Below, one piece after another: positions 17,773 through 26,650 of a DNA stretch of 64,000 nt (within the stretch, counting starts at the first letter, position 1; every line of letters starts with the position of its first letter). Below the pieces are notes generated by a model that made no database searches, was not told where the DNA came from, and saw only the letters and a program-made list of their open reading frames with translations. The DNA is taken from positions 1 through 64,000 of the forward strand of contig NZ_QRDZ01000027.1 in assembly GCF_003386235.1 (NCBI RefSeq), written 5' to 3'. The stretch is from Cohnella phaseoli. GTDB taxonomy: Bacteria > Bacillota > Bacilli > Paenibacillales > Paenibacillaceae. The translations under genes were made by a program, and so were the position numbers.

Positions 17773-17809
17773 TAAGCAGCAGATACTCTATCCTCCTGGG
17801 GGAATTCCT

Positions 17810-20800
17810 TTGAATGGGAAACGTAGATTAGGAAAAGCATTTAAGACATTCGCAGCAATAACCGCTTTGGCTTTGCTGGCGACCCTCGTCAGGTTGCCCG
17901 TCGCATCCGCAAGCTCGACGCCGGATACGAATTGGTATACATCCGCGCCTGGAGTTGCGCTCTATCAGATCGATACGGCGGACGAGCTAGCCGGATTGGC
18001 CGAGCTTGTGAACGCAGGAAACGATTTCAACGGCAAAACGATCGAATTGTCGGAAAATATTGATCTGGCTAGCTATAATTGGACTCCGATAGGAACTTCA
18101 AATACGCCGTTTCAAGGAACGTTTGATGGCGGCGCTTACGTCATAAGCGGATTGACTATATCCGAAACTCTCGTGTTGTCCACATCGGATACAAGAAGAG
18201 TCGGGTTGTTCGGCGTTATCGGACATGAAGGCACGGTTCAAAACGTAGAGCTGACCGGAGTAAATATCAATGTCGTCTATACGCCACAATCAATCGTTCC
18301 CGGTGTCGCTTTTGTGGGCTCGGCAGCGGGGACGAACGAAGGGACGGTTGCCGAAGTCAAAGCTACGGGAACGCTTTCCGTCACTGGGGGAGACGTGGCG
18401 GTCGGCGGTTTGGTCGGCAGCAACGGCTCCAATCGAAGCGTGAATAATTACGGCGGGCTGACCAACGCCAGCTCGGCGGCCGTCTCGATTAACGTATCCA
18501 GCAATTATCAAGTTCTACAGGCCGGCGGTTTGGTCGGTATATCTACGAGTAGCGGCAATCAGATTGTCGACAGCTATAGCGAAGGCACGATCAGCGCGAA
18601 CGGAGCCGGTATGAACGGGAGCCCGACGACCGGCGGCCTCGTCGGTTATGCTGACAGGTCATCTATCAGCGGAAGCTGGAGCTCGGCGACAGTAACGAAC
18701 ATTGAAGGCAAAGACACTTCCTATGCGGGCGGGTTAGTCGGGCAGGCCGTTAGTACCGGTATAAATAACAGCTACGCGACGGGGAATGTATACCTTAGTT
18801 TAAGAAGCAATGCGGTTTCCAGCAACGTCACCGCAGCAGGCGGTTTGGTCGGATATTTGTGGTATGCAAGCGCTCTGGCTAAAATCGTCGATAGTCACAG
18901 CACTGGCAACGTTACTGTCGAGGCACAAACGGCTTACATGCTAGCTGCAGGAGGTTTAGTCGGATACTCCCGAGGGGGGGCGGCGCCCGCCCTGATCGAG
19001 AGAAGCTATGCGACTGGCGATGCTTCGGCAACTTGGATCGGCAGCGGCCCTGTCTATACCGGCGGTCTGGCGGGTTATGCGTGGGGAACCTCGATCAATC
19101 AAAGCTACAGCACGGGCAATGCTTACAGCCGCAGCGATGGAGCAACGGGAAATGCGGGCTCCGGGGGCTTGACGGGAGTACTTGTCGGATTAAGCGGCAC
19201 CGTAACGTCCAGCATAAGCAACAGCTATAGCACCGGCAAAGCCCAAGCGAATTCCGCCGGACAAGAAAGAGTGGGCGGTCTGGTCGGAGTAGCGAGTACC
19301 AACTCCAATATCAGCAGCAGCTATTCCACGGGCGTTCCGCATGTTGTCCAAGGAGTTACGGTCAAGAGAGGAGGCTCTGTCGGACAGAACTCGGGTAACG
19401 CTGTTGCGCATACCTACTACGATACAACCACCTCCCGTCAAACCGACACGCTTAACGGCATGCCGCTGAATACGGGCGAGATGACGGAACCGAATACGCT
19501 GCAAGCAGCCCAATCCGGAAGTCTATCGGGTCTGATTGGCGGAGTTTGGACGAAGCGCCCGCACGCGACAACTGTCGAAGGTCGCGTCGTCGAAGTTTAT
19601 TATCCGGAGCTGGCGGTATTCGCGGACTCGTCCGCTTCCGCGGAAGCTCAGGCCGCTTCGAAGGCGAGCGTAACGACAGCCGTGTATGCCAACCTGACGC
19701 ATGAGGGCGTCACCACCTATTTCGGATCCATTCAAGGAGCGATCGATGCGGCGGCAGACGGTGATACGGTCGGCATCGCTCCGGGCGTTTATACGGAACA
19801 ATTGACCGTTACCAAAAATATTACGTTGGAAGGCGCAGGCATCGATCAGACGATATTGGCTTCGCCCGATTCGGACAAGCTGATGCCCAGCGCTTGGACT
19901 AACCTCAAGGATCAGCAGGTGTATGCCGTGGTCGGCGTTAAGACGGGCAGTCCCGGACAAGTCGCCGTACGGAACCTGACAATTGACGGCCGTAAGCAGG
20001 GCTATATCGCACAGCATAACGGGGTCGCCGATCTGTATACGTTTAACGGCATTGCGGTCCGAGATACGTCGGCCACGATCGATCGCGTCAAAATCGTCGA
20101 CGTCCGGGATACGCATTCCGATTATTCGGGAGCGCCGGCGTCGTTGCCAAGCGACTACGTGCCGCAGGATCAACCGTCGGGCGCCAATCACAACGAAAGC
20201 ATTCTTCTCGAAGGAGCCGCCGGAACGGGGGCGCACAAAGTAACGGTGCAAGACTCCGAGATCCTTCGGTTCCACAAGACCGCCATTTTGGCATGGGGGC
20301 CTGCGCTGGAAGTCGATATCCGCAATAATACGATTCAAGGACATGGCAGAACGCTTTACAGTACAGGCAACGGCATTCAAGTCGCTTCTTCCGACAGAAG
20401 CTCTCTCGGCGGAGGCAACGGCGACCGCCGGGGCACGTCCGGAATCGTGCAGAACAACCGGATCACGGACATCGGCCTGGTCATTCCCGAACCGGGGCAG
20501 GTCGGATCCTATTTGAATCTGGGGCTGTACGGTCCGTCGGGCATTCTTCTGTGGGAGGCTGCAGACGGGTTTGTAATCGAAGGCAACACGATAACGGGCC
20601 CTTCCGTCCCCGCATGGCATAATTCCGCGACTTCCAACGACGGGGGTTACTCTAACGATGGAATCGGGCTTAACTACAGCAAAAATGTCACGGTTCGCAA
20701 CAACGTGATTGCAGGTTTCGGCACTGCCATTCTGGAGGGCTCCAGCGTGATCGGCTCGTCCCTCGAGGTTTCCGACAACACCTTGAGCGGCAACGAAATC

Positions 20801-22873
20801 GATATTTGGGCGTCTTCGGGAGCGGACTCGATCAAGCTGGGCGCAGGGGCGGAGACGATCGCTTACGGGGAGAACACCAACGGAACCGACACGATCGAAG
20901 GCTTTGGCTCAGGAGACCGAATTCGCGTTATCGGTTTCCGTAGCGGTTCGGTGAACGGGCAGATCGGCACGCCCGGCAATGCTATCTTCGTTAACGATAC
21001 GGGCGGAACGCCGATTATTAACGGTTACGCCGACGGCGCTCCCGTTGTCGACTTCACCGGCGGAACGGTAACGAGCGGGGACGGAACTGTCGTAGCCGCC
21101 AGGTCGGTACAGGTAGCCGTTTCGGGGCAAGTCACGACGCTTTATATCGACACGGAGAACGATGCCGACGCTCCTGAGCTGGAACTTAAGCTGGCAGGCG
21201 TATACAGCCCGCTCAATTTCAAGCTGAACGGCGGGGATATCGAATATTTCGATCCGTTCGCTACTGTGCTGTTTGTAACGGCAGCCGATCCGAGCGGGTC
21301 GTCCAACGACGGCAAGACGAAGCTGACCGTAACCCCGGCGGTGACGGATGTCGGCCATAAGCTGGTCTACTTCAATTTCGGCGGCGGGGCCTTAATCGTT
21401 CCGTCCGTCGGACAGACGCTTACGAATTATTCGGATCTTCCCGCGAACGGTCTGATCTTAGCGGCCAACGGCGACAAGATCGGCGTGGCCGAAGTGGATG
21501 CGAGCGGAAAGCTCGTTAAATTCGGCCAGGTCGTCGCGCTGGTAACGGCAGAGCCATCGACTAACACGCCATCCACTCCTTCGTCCGGTTCTTCGGGCGG
21601 CGGGACACCCGCAGCCGAAGACGAGGGCTTCGTCGTTCTCGTGAACGGCAAGAAGGAGAACGCCGGCCAGGCCACGACAACGGAGTCCGGCGGCGTGAAG
21701 ACGACGATGATCGTCGTCGATACCGCCAAGCTGCTTGAGAAGCTCCGGGCAGCGGGCGCGGGCGCCGTTGTTACGATTCCGGTCGGCGTTGCCGCGAATG
21801 TTATCGTTGCCGAACTTGACGGTCAAATCATCGAAAAAATGACCGAAGCTTCCGCTACGTTGGTTATCAAGACTCCGAAGGCTTCTTATACGGTGCCGGC
21901 CGAACAGCTCGGTATCGGAGCGTTGTCCGGGCGGTTGGGAACGGGCGTCAAGCCGGATCAAGTCAAAATGCATATCTCGATTGCCGACGTTCCCTCATCG
22001 ATGGCAGCAACGGTGGCTTCAGCCGCAGCAGACGGCGGCTTCACGCTCGTTCTACCTCCTCTTGATTTCAAGATTAGCGCGTCTTACGGCGGCCGGACAG
22101 CGGAGGTGTCGAAGTTCGGCGCGTTCGTGGAGCGTACCGTCGCTTTGCCGGACGGGATCGATTCCGACAAGATTACGACCGGCATCGTTGTGGAGCGGGA
22201 CGGCTCGTTCCGCCATGTGCCGACGAAGATCGTGGTTATCGACGGAACGTATCACGCGGCAATCAACAGCTTGACCAACAGCGTCTACGCCGTCGTCTGG
22301 CATCCGGTGGAGTTTGCTGATGTCCAGGGGCATTGGGCGAAGGACGCGATCAACGACATGGGCTCTCGCATGGTGATCAACGGGGTGTCCGATACGAGAT
22401 TTGATCCCGGCGCCGATATTACCCGCGCCGAATTCGCCGCGATGGTCGTTCGCGGTTTGGGACTGAAGCCGGGTGAAGGCGAGCAAACCTTCCGCGACGT
22501 AGCTGCCGAATCGTGGTATGCGGATATCGTTCGAACGGCGGCAGCCTACGGCCTTGTTCAAGGCTTCAAGGACGGAACGTTCCGTCCGACAGACAAAATT
22601 ACGCGCGAGGAAGCAATGATGATCGCGGCTAAGGCGATGAGGCTGACAGGTTTGGCAGACAAGACGGACGCGCTGGATAACGACGCTATGCTATCGAAGT
22701 TTGCAGATGGCGCCGATGCCGCCGTATGGGCGAAAGAGGCGATTGCATCGACGGCCAAGGCGGAGTTGATCAGCGGGCGCAACGGCGGCAAGCTGGAGCC
22801 CAAGGCCAACATCTCCCGTGCCGAAGTTGCGGTACTCATTCAGCGCTTGTTGCAGCGATCGGGATTAATCTGA
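17810..22873 (+). CDS. giant GLUG/beta-helix surface protein with three SLH domains
   Basis: A 1687-residue exported protein, probably held on the cell wall by its C-terminal SLH domains. The TTG at 17810 follows GGGGGAA and opens a good signal peptide (GKRRLGKAFKTF, then AALALLAT-like core, cleavage near ASA). Residues about 60-590 carry at least eight GLUG repeats of the GGLVGY...SYSTGN type. Residues about 620-1010 form a pectate-lyase-like right-handed beta-helix (GVYTEQLTVTKNITLEGAGI). A Ser/Pro/Gly linker lies at about 1250-1265, then a beta-rich module. Three SLH repeats occupy about 1500-1687 (FADVQGHWAKDAI, FRDVAAESWYADIV, AVWAKEAI). No catalytic residues are assignable; adhesion or polysaccharide binding is plausible. 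Confidence 0.9.
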   Translation: MNGKRRLGKAFKTFAAITALALLATLVRLPVASASSTPDTNWYTSAPGVALYQIDTADELAGLAELVNAGNDFNGKTIELSENIDLASYNWTPIGTSNTPFQGTFDGGAYVISGLTISETLVLSTSDTRRVGLFGVIGHEGTVQNVELTGVNINVVYTPQSIVPGVAFVGSAAGTNEGTVAEVKATGTLSVTGGDVAVGGLVGSNGSNRSVNNYGGLTNASSAAVSINVSSNYQVLQAGGLVGISTSSGNQIVDSYSEGTISANGAGMNGSPTTGGLVGYADRSSISGSWSSATVTNIEGKDTSYAGGLVGQAVSTGINNSYATGNVYLSLRSNAVSSNVTAAGGLVGYLWYASALAKIVDSHSTGNVTVEAQTAYMLAAGGLVGYSRGGAAPALIERSYATGDASATWIGSGPVYTGGLAGYAWGTSINQSYSTGNAYSRSDGATGNAGSGGLTGVLVGLSGTVTSSISNSYSTGKAQANSAGQERVGGLVGVASTNSNISSSYSTGVPHVVQGVTVKRGGSVGQNSGNAVAHTYYDTTTSRQTDTLNGMPLNTGEMTEPNTLQAAQSGSLSGLIGGVWTKRPHATTVEGRVVEVYYPELAVFADSSASAEAQAASKASVTTAVYANLTHEGVTTYFGSIQGAIDAAADGDTVGIAPGVYTEQLTVTKNITLEGAGIDQTILASPDSDKLMPSAWTNLKDQQVYAVVGVKTGSPGQVAVRNLTIDGRKQGYIAQHNGVADLYTFNGIAVRDTSATIDRVKIVDVRDTHSDYSGAPASLPSDYVPQDQPSGANHNESILLEGAAGTGAHKVTVQDSEILRFHKTAILAWGPALEVDIRNNTIQGHGRTLYSTGNGIQVASSDRSSLGGGNGDRRGTSGIVQNNRITDIGLVIPEPGQVGSYLNLGLYGPSGILLWEAADGFVIEGNTITGPSVPAWHNSATSNDGGYSNDGIGLNYSKNVTVRNNVIAGFGTAILEGSSVIGSSLEVSDNTLSGNEIDIWASSGADSIKLGAGAETIAYGENTNGTDTIEGFGSGDRIRVIGFRSGSVNGQIGTPGNAIFVNDTGGTPIINGYADGAPVVDFTGGTVTSGDGTVVAARSVQVAVSGQVTTLYIDTENDADAPELELKLAGVYSPLNFKLNGGDIEYFDPFATVLFVTAADPSGSSNDGKTKLTVTPAVTDVGHKLVYFNFGGGALIVPSVGQTLTNYSDLPANGLILAANGDKIGVAEVDASGKLVKFGQVVALVTAEPSTNTPSTPSSGSSGGGTPAAEDEGFVVLVNGKKENAGQATTTESGGVKTTMIVVDTAKLLEKLRAAGAGAVVTIPVGVAANVIVAELDGQIIEKMTEASATLVIKTPKASYTVPAEQLGIGALSGRLGTGVKPDQVKMHISIADVPSSMAATVASAAADGGFTLVLPPLDFKISASYGGRTAEVSKFGAFVERTVALPDGIDSDKITTGIVVERDGSFRHVPTKIVVIDGTYHAAINSLTNSVYAVVWHPVEFADVQGHWAKDAINDMGSRMVINGVSDTRFDPGADITRAEFAAMVVRGLGLKPGEGEQTFRDVAAESWYADIVRTAAAYGLVQGFKDGTFRPTDKITREEAMMIAAKAMRLTGLADKTDALDNDAMLSKFADGADAAVWAKEAIASTAKAELISGRNGGKLEPKANISRAEVAVLIQRLLQRSGLI

Positions 22874-22889
22874 CGCCGCACAGCGAATA

Positions 22890-22932
22890 AGGGCCGGATT
22901 CCGGGTTCGTCACTGAACCTGGAATCCGGCCC
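22890..22932. terminator. terminator hairpin between convergent genes
   Basis: A long stem, 22890-22908 with 22914-22932 (AGGGCCGGATTCC paired with GGAATCCGGCCCT plus outer bases), loop of five. No strong T-tract on either side, but its position after the SLH gene and before the kinase end fits a bidirectional terminator. Confidence 0.65.
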
Positions 22933-22960
22933 TGTTGCTTGCTCGGTGCTTTCCACTGGG

Positions 22961-23010
22961 AGCAGTTCTAAGCAGTTCTAAGCAGTGCTAAGCAGTACTA
23001 AGCGGTACGA
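22961..23010. repeat. 10-bp tandem repeat, five copies
   Basis: AGCAGTTCTA, AGCAGTTCTA, AGCAGTGCTA, AGCAGTACTA, AGCGGTACGA run head to tail up to the stop codon of the kinase gene. Likely a VNTR-like locus. Confidence 0.85.
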
Positions 23011-24297
23011 TCAGCCCAACTGCACAATAAACGAGGTTGTTTCTCCAAGGGCGCTCCTTGCTTGAATTTTCCCCCTATGCTGCTCCACGATCGACTTCGC
23101 GATGGCGAGCCCGAGGCCGTAGCCCCCTTGCTTGCGCGAACGGGAGGCATCGGTGCGGTAGAAGCGATCGAATACCTTGTCCAGTTGTTCGGCGGGGATG
23201 CCCGCACCGCTGTTCGTCACCGTCAGCGCGATATGGCCGTGGTGCCGCCGCAGAGTCAGCCCGATCGCTCCCTCCGGGCGGTTGTACTTGATGGCGTTGT
23301 CCAACAGAATCATGACGACTTGCTTGAGCTGCTCGGCGCTTCCCGTGACGGTCAGATCGGGCTCGATCTCGTAATCGAGCTTTAGCGACCGTTCGAAGAT
23401 GACGGCCTCCATGGCAAGAACGACGCTCTCGACGGCTTCGCTGACATTAAACGGAACATGAAGCGTTTCCGCCCTCGAATCGTCCATCTGCGTCAAATAC
23501 AGCAAATCGTTCGTGAGCGTCTTCATACGCTCGGTCTCCGACTTGATCCGATGCAGCCACTTGATTTGTTCGCCGATCGTGTCCGTCTCGTTCGCCAGCA
23601 GCACGTCGGCATTCGTCTGAATGACGGCCAGCGGCGTCTTCAGCTCATGGGAAGCGTCGGCGATAAACCTCTTCTGCTTCTCAAACGCATCACGTACCGG
23701 TGCTATCGAGCGATTGGCGAAATAACGGCTTGTGGCGAAGATGACGGCCAGCATCACAAGGGCAACGACGGCAAACGTATAGATCAGATTGGTTAAAATG
23801 TTCTGTTGAGCGGTTACGTCCATATAGACGACCATGTAACCGCCGCTCAGGTCGGCCTCCGCTCGGTAAGCCCAGCGTGTGCCGTCCAGCGTGACGCGTC
23901 CCTCTCCCGATGTATCGGCAATCGCCTTCCGGGCAGCCGTGTCGTAGAATTCATCCTCCATTTCGAAGCGGGAGTCTACGGACAGCAGCCCCCCCTCGAC
24001 GTCTGTCTTTAACGCGAAGGAGACGGAGCGTTCCGGAGGGGAAGACAGCCCCTTCGAGCCGCCCCCGAACATCGGCGGCTGGCCTCCGCCGTTCGGCCCG
24101 CCTTTCTTGTCGCCGCCTCGCCCCGGATTCTCGCTCGCTATCCGGTAGAACTCTGTCACCCGGCCCAGCTCCATATTGATGTCGCGATTCGCGTTCTGGT
24201 ACGTAATGACATAGATCGAAGCAAACGCCACAAACATGATGACGGTAATAATGACCATATTCATCAATAGAAATCGGTTGCGCAGTCTCGTGAACAT
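23011..24297 (-). CDS. sensor histidine kinase, PhoR/BaeS class
   Basis: A 428-residue membrane kinase. The first membrane segment is at about 10-32; an extracellular sensor of about 130 residues includes a Gly/Pro/Lys-rich stretch (GRGGDKKGGPNGGG); the second segment is at about 165-190. The H-box is SHELKTPLAV with phospho-acceptor H217, followed by the N-box DNAIKYN, G1 SGAGIP and GGYGLGLAIAKS. It starts inside the stop codon of its response regulator gene, so the two are coupled. It probably controls the divergent VTC operon. The signal is unknown. Confidence 0.92.
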   Translation of the reverse strand: MFTRLRNRFLLMNMVIITVIMFVAFASIYVITYQNANRDINMELGRVTEFYRIASENPGRGGDKKGGPNGGGQPPMFGGGSKGLSSPPERSVSFALKTDVEGGLLSVDSRFEMEDEFYDTAARKAIADTSGEGRVTLDGTRWAYRAEADLSGGYMVVYMDVTAQQNILTNLIYTFAVVALVMLAVIFATSRYFANRSIAPVRDAFEKQKRFIADASHELKTPLAVIQTNADVLLANETDTIGEQIKWLHRIKSETERMKTLTNDLLYLTQMDDSRAETLHVPFNVSEAVESVVLAMEAVIFERSLKLDYEIEPDLTVTGSAEQLKQVVMILLDNAIKYNRPEGAIGLTLRRHHGHIALTVTNSGAGIPAEQLDKVFDRFYRTDASRSRKQGGYGLGLAIAKSIVEQHRGKIQARSALGETTSFIVQLG

Positions 24298-24974
24298 CAG
24301 TCGGTCGCCTCCAGTACGTACCCGACGCCCCGAATGGTGGAGATGCGTGCAGAAGCGTTAAGGAAAGCCAGCTTTTTTCTCAGGAACGACACGTAGACCT
24401 CGACATTGTTATGCTCCGCCTCCGAATCAAAGCCCCACAGCTTCTCGATAATTTGCTCCTTGGACGTCACCGCCTGCTTCCTCGTAATCAGAAGCTCCAG
24501 CAGCTCGCTTTCCTTCAGAATCAGCTTCAGCTCCTTGCCCTTGCAAGCCAGCTTAAGGGTAGAGGTGTTCAGCTCGATATCCCCGAACCGCAGCGCATCC
24601 TCGGGAACGACTTCTCCCTTGCGTCTGAGGGCAGCCCGTATACGGGCGAGCAGTTCGCCCGTCGCGAACGGCTTGGCGATGTAATCGTCCGCTCCGTAAT
24701 CCAGTCCCGCGATTTTATCGTCTATCTCGCCTTTGGCGGTCAGCATAATGACGGGTGTGGACACGCCCTGCTGGCGAATCGTCTTCAGTAGCGTTATCCC
24801 GTCCAGCTCCGGCAGCATGATGTCGAGCAGCAGCAGATCGTAAATGCCGCTAAGCGCGTTGTCCAATCCGGATTGGCCGTCGTGGACGGCATCCACCGAG
24901 TAGTTCATCTTCTTCAGAATTTGCGTGAGCGCCTCCGCCAAATTCACTTCGTCCTCTACAATCAATATTCTCAT
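24297..24974 (-). CDS. OmpR/PhoB-family response regulator
   Basis: A 225-residue regulator. The receiver has VEDE near the N-terminus, the phosphorylation site D51 in LLLLDIMLPELDG, and the conserved T and K later (MLTAKGE, AKPFATGELLARI). The winged-helix domain occupies about 130-225 and ends ISTIRGVGYVLE. Cognate kinase gene follows with an overlap. Two AAGGTT boxes 11 bases apart at its own promoter (25023-25039) suggest autoregulation. Confidence 0.95.
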   Translation of the reverse strand: MRILIVEDEVNLAEALTQILKKMNYSVDAVHDGQSGLDNALSGIYDLLLLDIMLPELDGITLLKTIRQQGVSTPVIMLTAKGEIDDKIAGLDYGADDYIAKPFATGELLARIRAALRRKGEVVPEDALRFGDIELNTSTLKLACKGKELKLILKESELLELLITRKQAVTSKEQIIEKLWGFDSEAEHNNVEVYVSFLRKKLAFLNASARISTIRGVGYVLEATD

Positions 24975-25009
24975 GGGCCGTACGCCCCTTTCTTCTGCGT
25001 CATGCCTCT

Positions 25010-25039
25010 ATTGTAGGAAGATAACCTTTAATCAACCTT
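25010..25039 (-). promoter_or_regulatory. response-regulator promoter with tandem AAGGTT boxes
   Basis: On the minus strand two AAGGTT hexamers (25039-25034 and 25028-25023) are exactly 11 bases apart, the spacing used by OmpR/PhoB dimers. The distal box sits where the -35 should be, and TACAAT (25015-25010) follows the proximal box by seven bases. Confidence 0.6.
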
Positions 25040-25095
25040 AATCCTATCATTCCCAGTCGTGCAGGAGAAAAGATTTTACACAGCGTTGACAATTT

Positions 25096-25125
25096 AAGTT
25101 TCGCTAAAGGTTCCCGATCTAAGCT
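25096..25125 (+). promoter_or_regulatory. VTC operon promoter with matching tandem boxes
   Basis: AAGTTT (25096-25101) and AAGGTT (25107-25112) are 11 bases apart, and TAAGCT (25120-25125) follows after seven bases: the same geometry as the divergent promoter at 25010-25039. A TTGACA at 25085-25090 may be an additional -35. Confidence 0.55.
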
Positions 25126-25175
25126 ACAGACATGGCAGGACCGAGCAAGAGACGACGAAGAAGGGAGAGCCGCAT

Positions 25176-25928
25176 ATGGCGATCGAAGTGTTCAACCGTT
25201 ACGAAAACAAGTATCTCATGGATACGAAAGCCTTCTACGGCATCTACAACCGTCTAATGGAATATATGGAGCTCGACGCTTACAACCGCAACGACAAGTT
25301 TTATTCCATCAGCAATCTGTACTATGATACCGACCATCATACGTTAATCCGCGACAGTCTCTCCAAACCCAAGTATCGGGAAAAGCTGCGCATCCGTGCT
25401 TACGGGGTGCCTGAGCCGGACGCCAAGGTTTACGTGGAACTAAAGAAAAAAGTGTTTGGGCTCGTCAACAAGCGGCGTTCCGCAATGAAGCTGGACGAGG
25501 CATACGAATTCGTTCGATCGGGCAGGGCGTCGATTTATCGGGAGGGCATGAACAAGCAGGTCGTCGCCGAGATCGAATATTTCCTCTCCCGGTTTGAGCT
25601 GCGCCCGATGACGTATCTGGCTTATGATCGAATCGCCATGTTTTGCAAGGGCAATCGCGATTTGCGCATCACCTTCGATACGAATATCCGCTCCAGACGC
25701 TGCGATCTCAGGCTGGAGGCCGGCGATTACGGCGAGCAATTGATGGACAAAGGCCAGTGGCTGATGGAAGTAAAAGCCGAGAAGACGGTCCCGGTATGGC
25801 TGGCGAAGCTGCTGTCGGAGCTGGGCATGTATCGTACGAGCTTCAGCAAATACGGCAATGAATACAAGAAATCGATCCGGCACGCCGAACGGGCGGAGGA
25901 ATCGGCAAGGGAGAGAATCGTGTTATGA
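25176..25928 (+). CDS. VTC-domain protein (polyphosphate polymerase-like)
   Basis: A soluble 250-residue protein of the VTC tunnel fold, whose yeast member makes polyphosphate from ATP. The charged tunnel motifs are present: NRYENKYLM at the start, YYDTD, KYREKLRIRAYG, KVYVELKKKV, a YLAYDR segment and LMEVKAEKTVP. Family length is usual. It overlaps the next gene by four bases. In Firmicutes this family commonly stands beside DUF4956 and Cthe_2159- or CotH-type genes, as here (CotH is missing). Polyphosphate synthesis in bacteria by this family is inferred, not shown. Confidence 0.9.
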   Translation: MAIEVFNRYENKYLMDTKAFYGIYNRLMEYMELDAYNRNDKFYSISNLYYDTDHHTLIRDSLSKPKYREKLRIRAYGVPEPDAKVYVELKKKVFGLVNKRRSAMKLDEAYEFVRSGRASIYREGMNKQVVAEIEYFLSRFELRPMTYLAYDRIAMFCKGNRDLRITFDTNIRSRRCDLRLEAGDYGEQLMDKGQWLMEVKAEKTVPVWLAKLLSELGMYRTSFSKYGNEYKKSIRHAERAEESARERIVL

Positions 25929-26605
25929 TCGACAGTCTGTTTAATTCTTTTGCATCGGATACAACGCTCACTTTGCAGCAGGCGCTGCTGACGTTCGGCA
26001 TCGCGATCCTGCTGGGCGGAATCATCAGTTGGACTTACATGAAGACGCAGCAAGGCTTTTCGCCTAGCTTTACACTTACCATGATGGTTCTGCCGACGAT
26101 CGTCGCTATCATCATTTTGCTGATTGGCAGCAATATCGCGCGGGCGTTCAGTCTGGCGGGGGCTTTCTCGATCATTCGTTTCCGCAGCGCGCCTGGCGAC
26201 TCCAAGGATATCTCGTACGTGCTGTTCTCGATGGCTGCCGGATTGGCCTGCGGCGTCGGTGCTTACGGGTATGCGGCGCTGTTTACGCTTGGGCTGTGCG
26301 GGCTGATGTTCGTTCTGAAAGGGCTGCGCTTCGGTGCCGTCAAATCCCCGGTCAAGACGCTGAAAATTACGATTCCGGAAAGCTTGGGATACGAGGAAGC
26401 GTTCGATGAGGTGTTCCGCAAGTTCAAGGTCGACTATGAGCTGAAAAGGGTGCGCACAACCGAGCTGGGCAGCTTGTACGAAGTGATGTACGCGATCAAG
26501 CTGCCTCCCGGCGCCGACCAGAAGGAGCTGCTTGATGCAGTGCGCACACGCAACGGCAATCTCGACATTACCTTGACGATGAGTCCCGTCACGCAGGAAT
26601 ATTGA
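25925..26605 (+). CDS. DUF4956 integral membrane protein
   Basis: A 226-residue protein with four hydrophobic segments at about 20-38, 48-72, 92-108 and 110-130 and a cytosolic C-terminal domain of about 90 residues. The family signature is ARAFSLAGAFSIIRFRSAPGDSKD. Its function is unknown, but it is a frequent partner of VTC-domain proteins and is translationally coupled to one here (ATGA overlap). It might anchor the polymerase to the membrane or translocate its product; that is inference. Confidence 0.9.
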   Translation: MIDSLFNSFASDTTLTLQQALLTFGIAILLGGIISWTYMKTQQGFSPSFTLTMMVLPTIVAIIILLIGSNIARAFSLAGAFSIIRFRSAPGDSKDISYVLFSMAAGLACGVGAYGYAALFTLGLCGLMFVLKGLRFGAVKSPVKTLKITIPESLGYEEAFDEVFRKFKVDYELKRVRTTELGSLYEVMYAIKLPPGADQKELLDAVRTRNGNLDITLTMSPVTQEY

Positions 26606-26650
26606 GCGCTGCTCGCTCGCCTACCCATACTCAAGAAAAGAGGGAAAAGC

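Larger units (their letters stand above)
17376..17809 (+). other. intergenic region between mqo and the SLH protein gene
   Basis: It holds the mqo terminator, the nested inverted-repeat element at 17455-17640, a C15 run and the promoter of the next gene. No coding sequence is supported. Confidence 0.6.
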
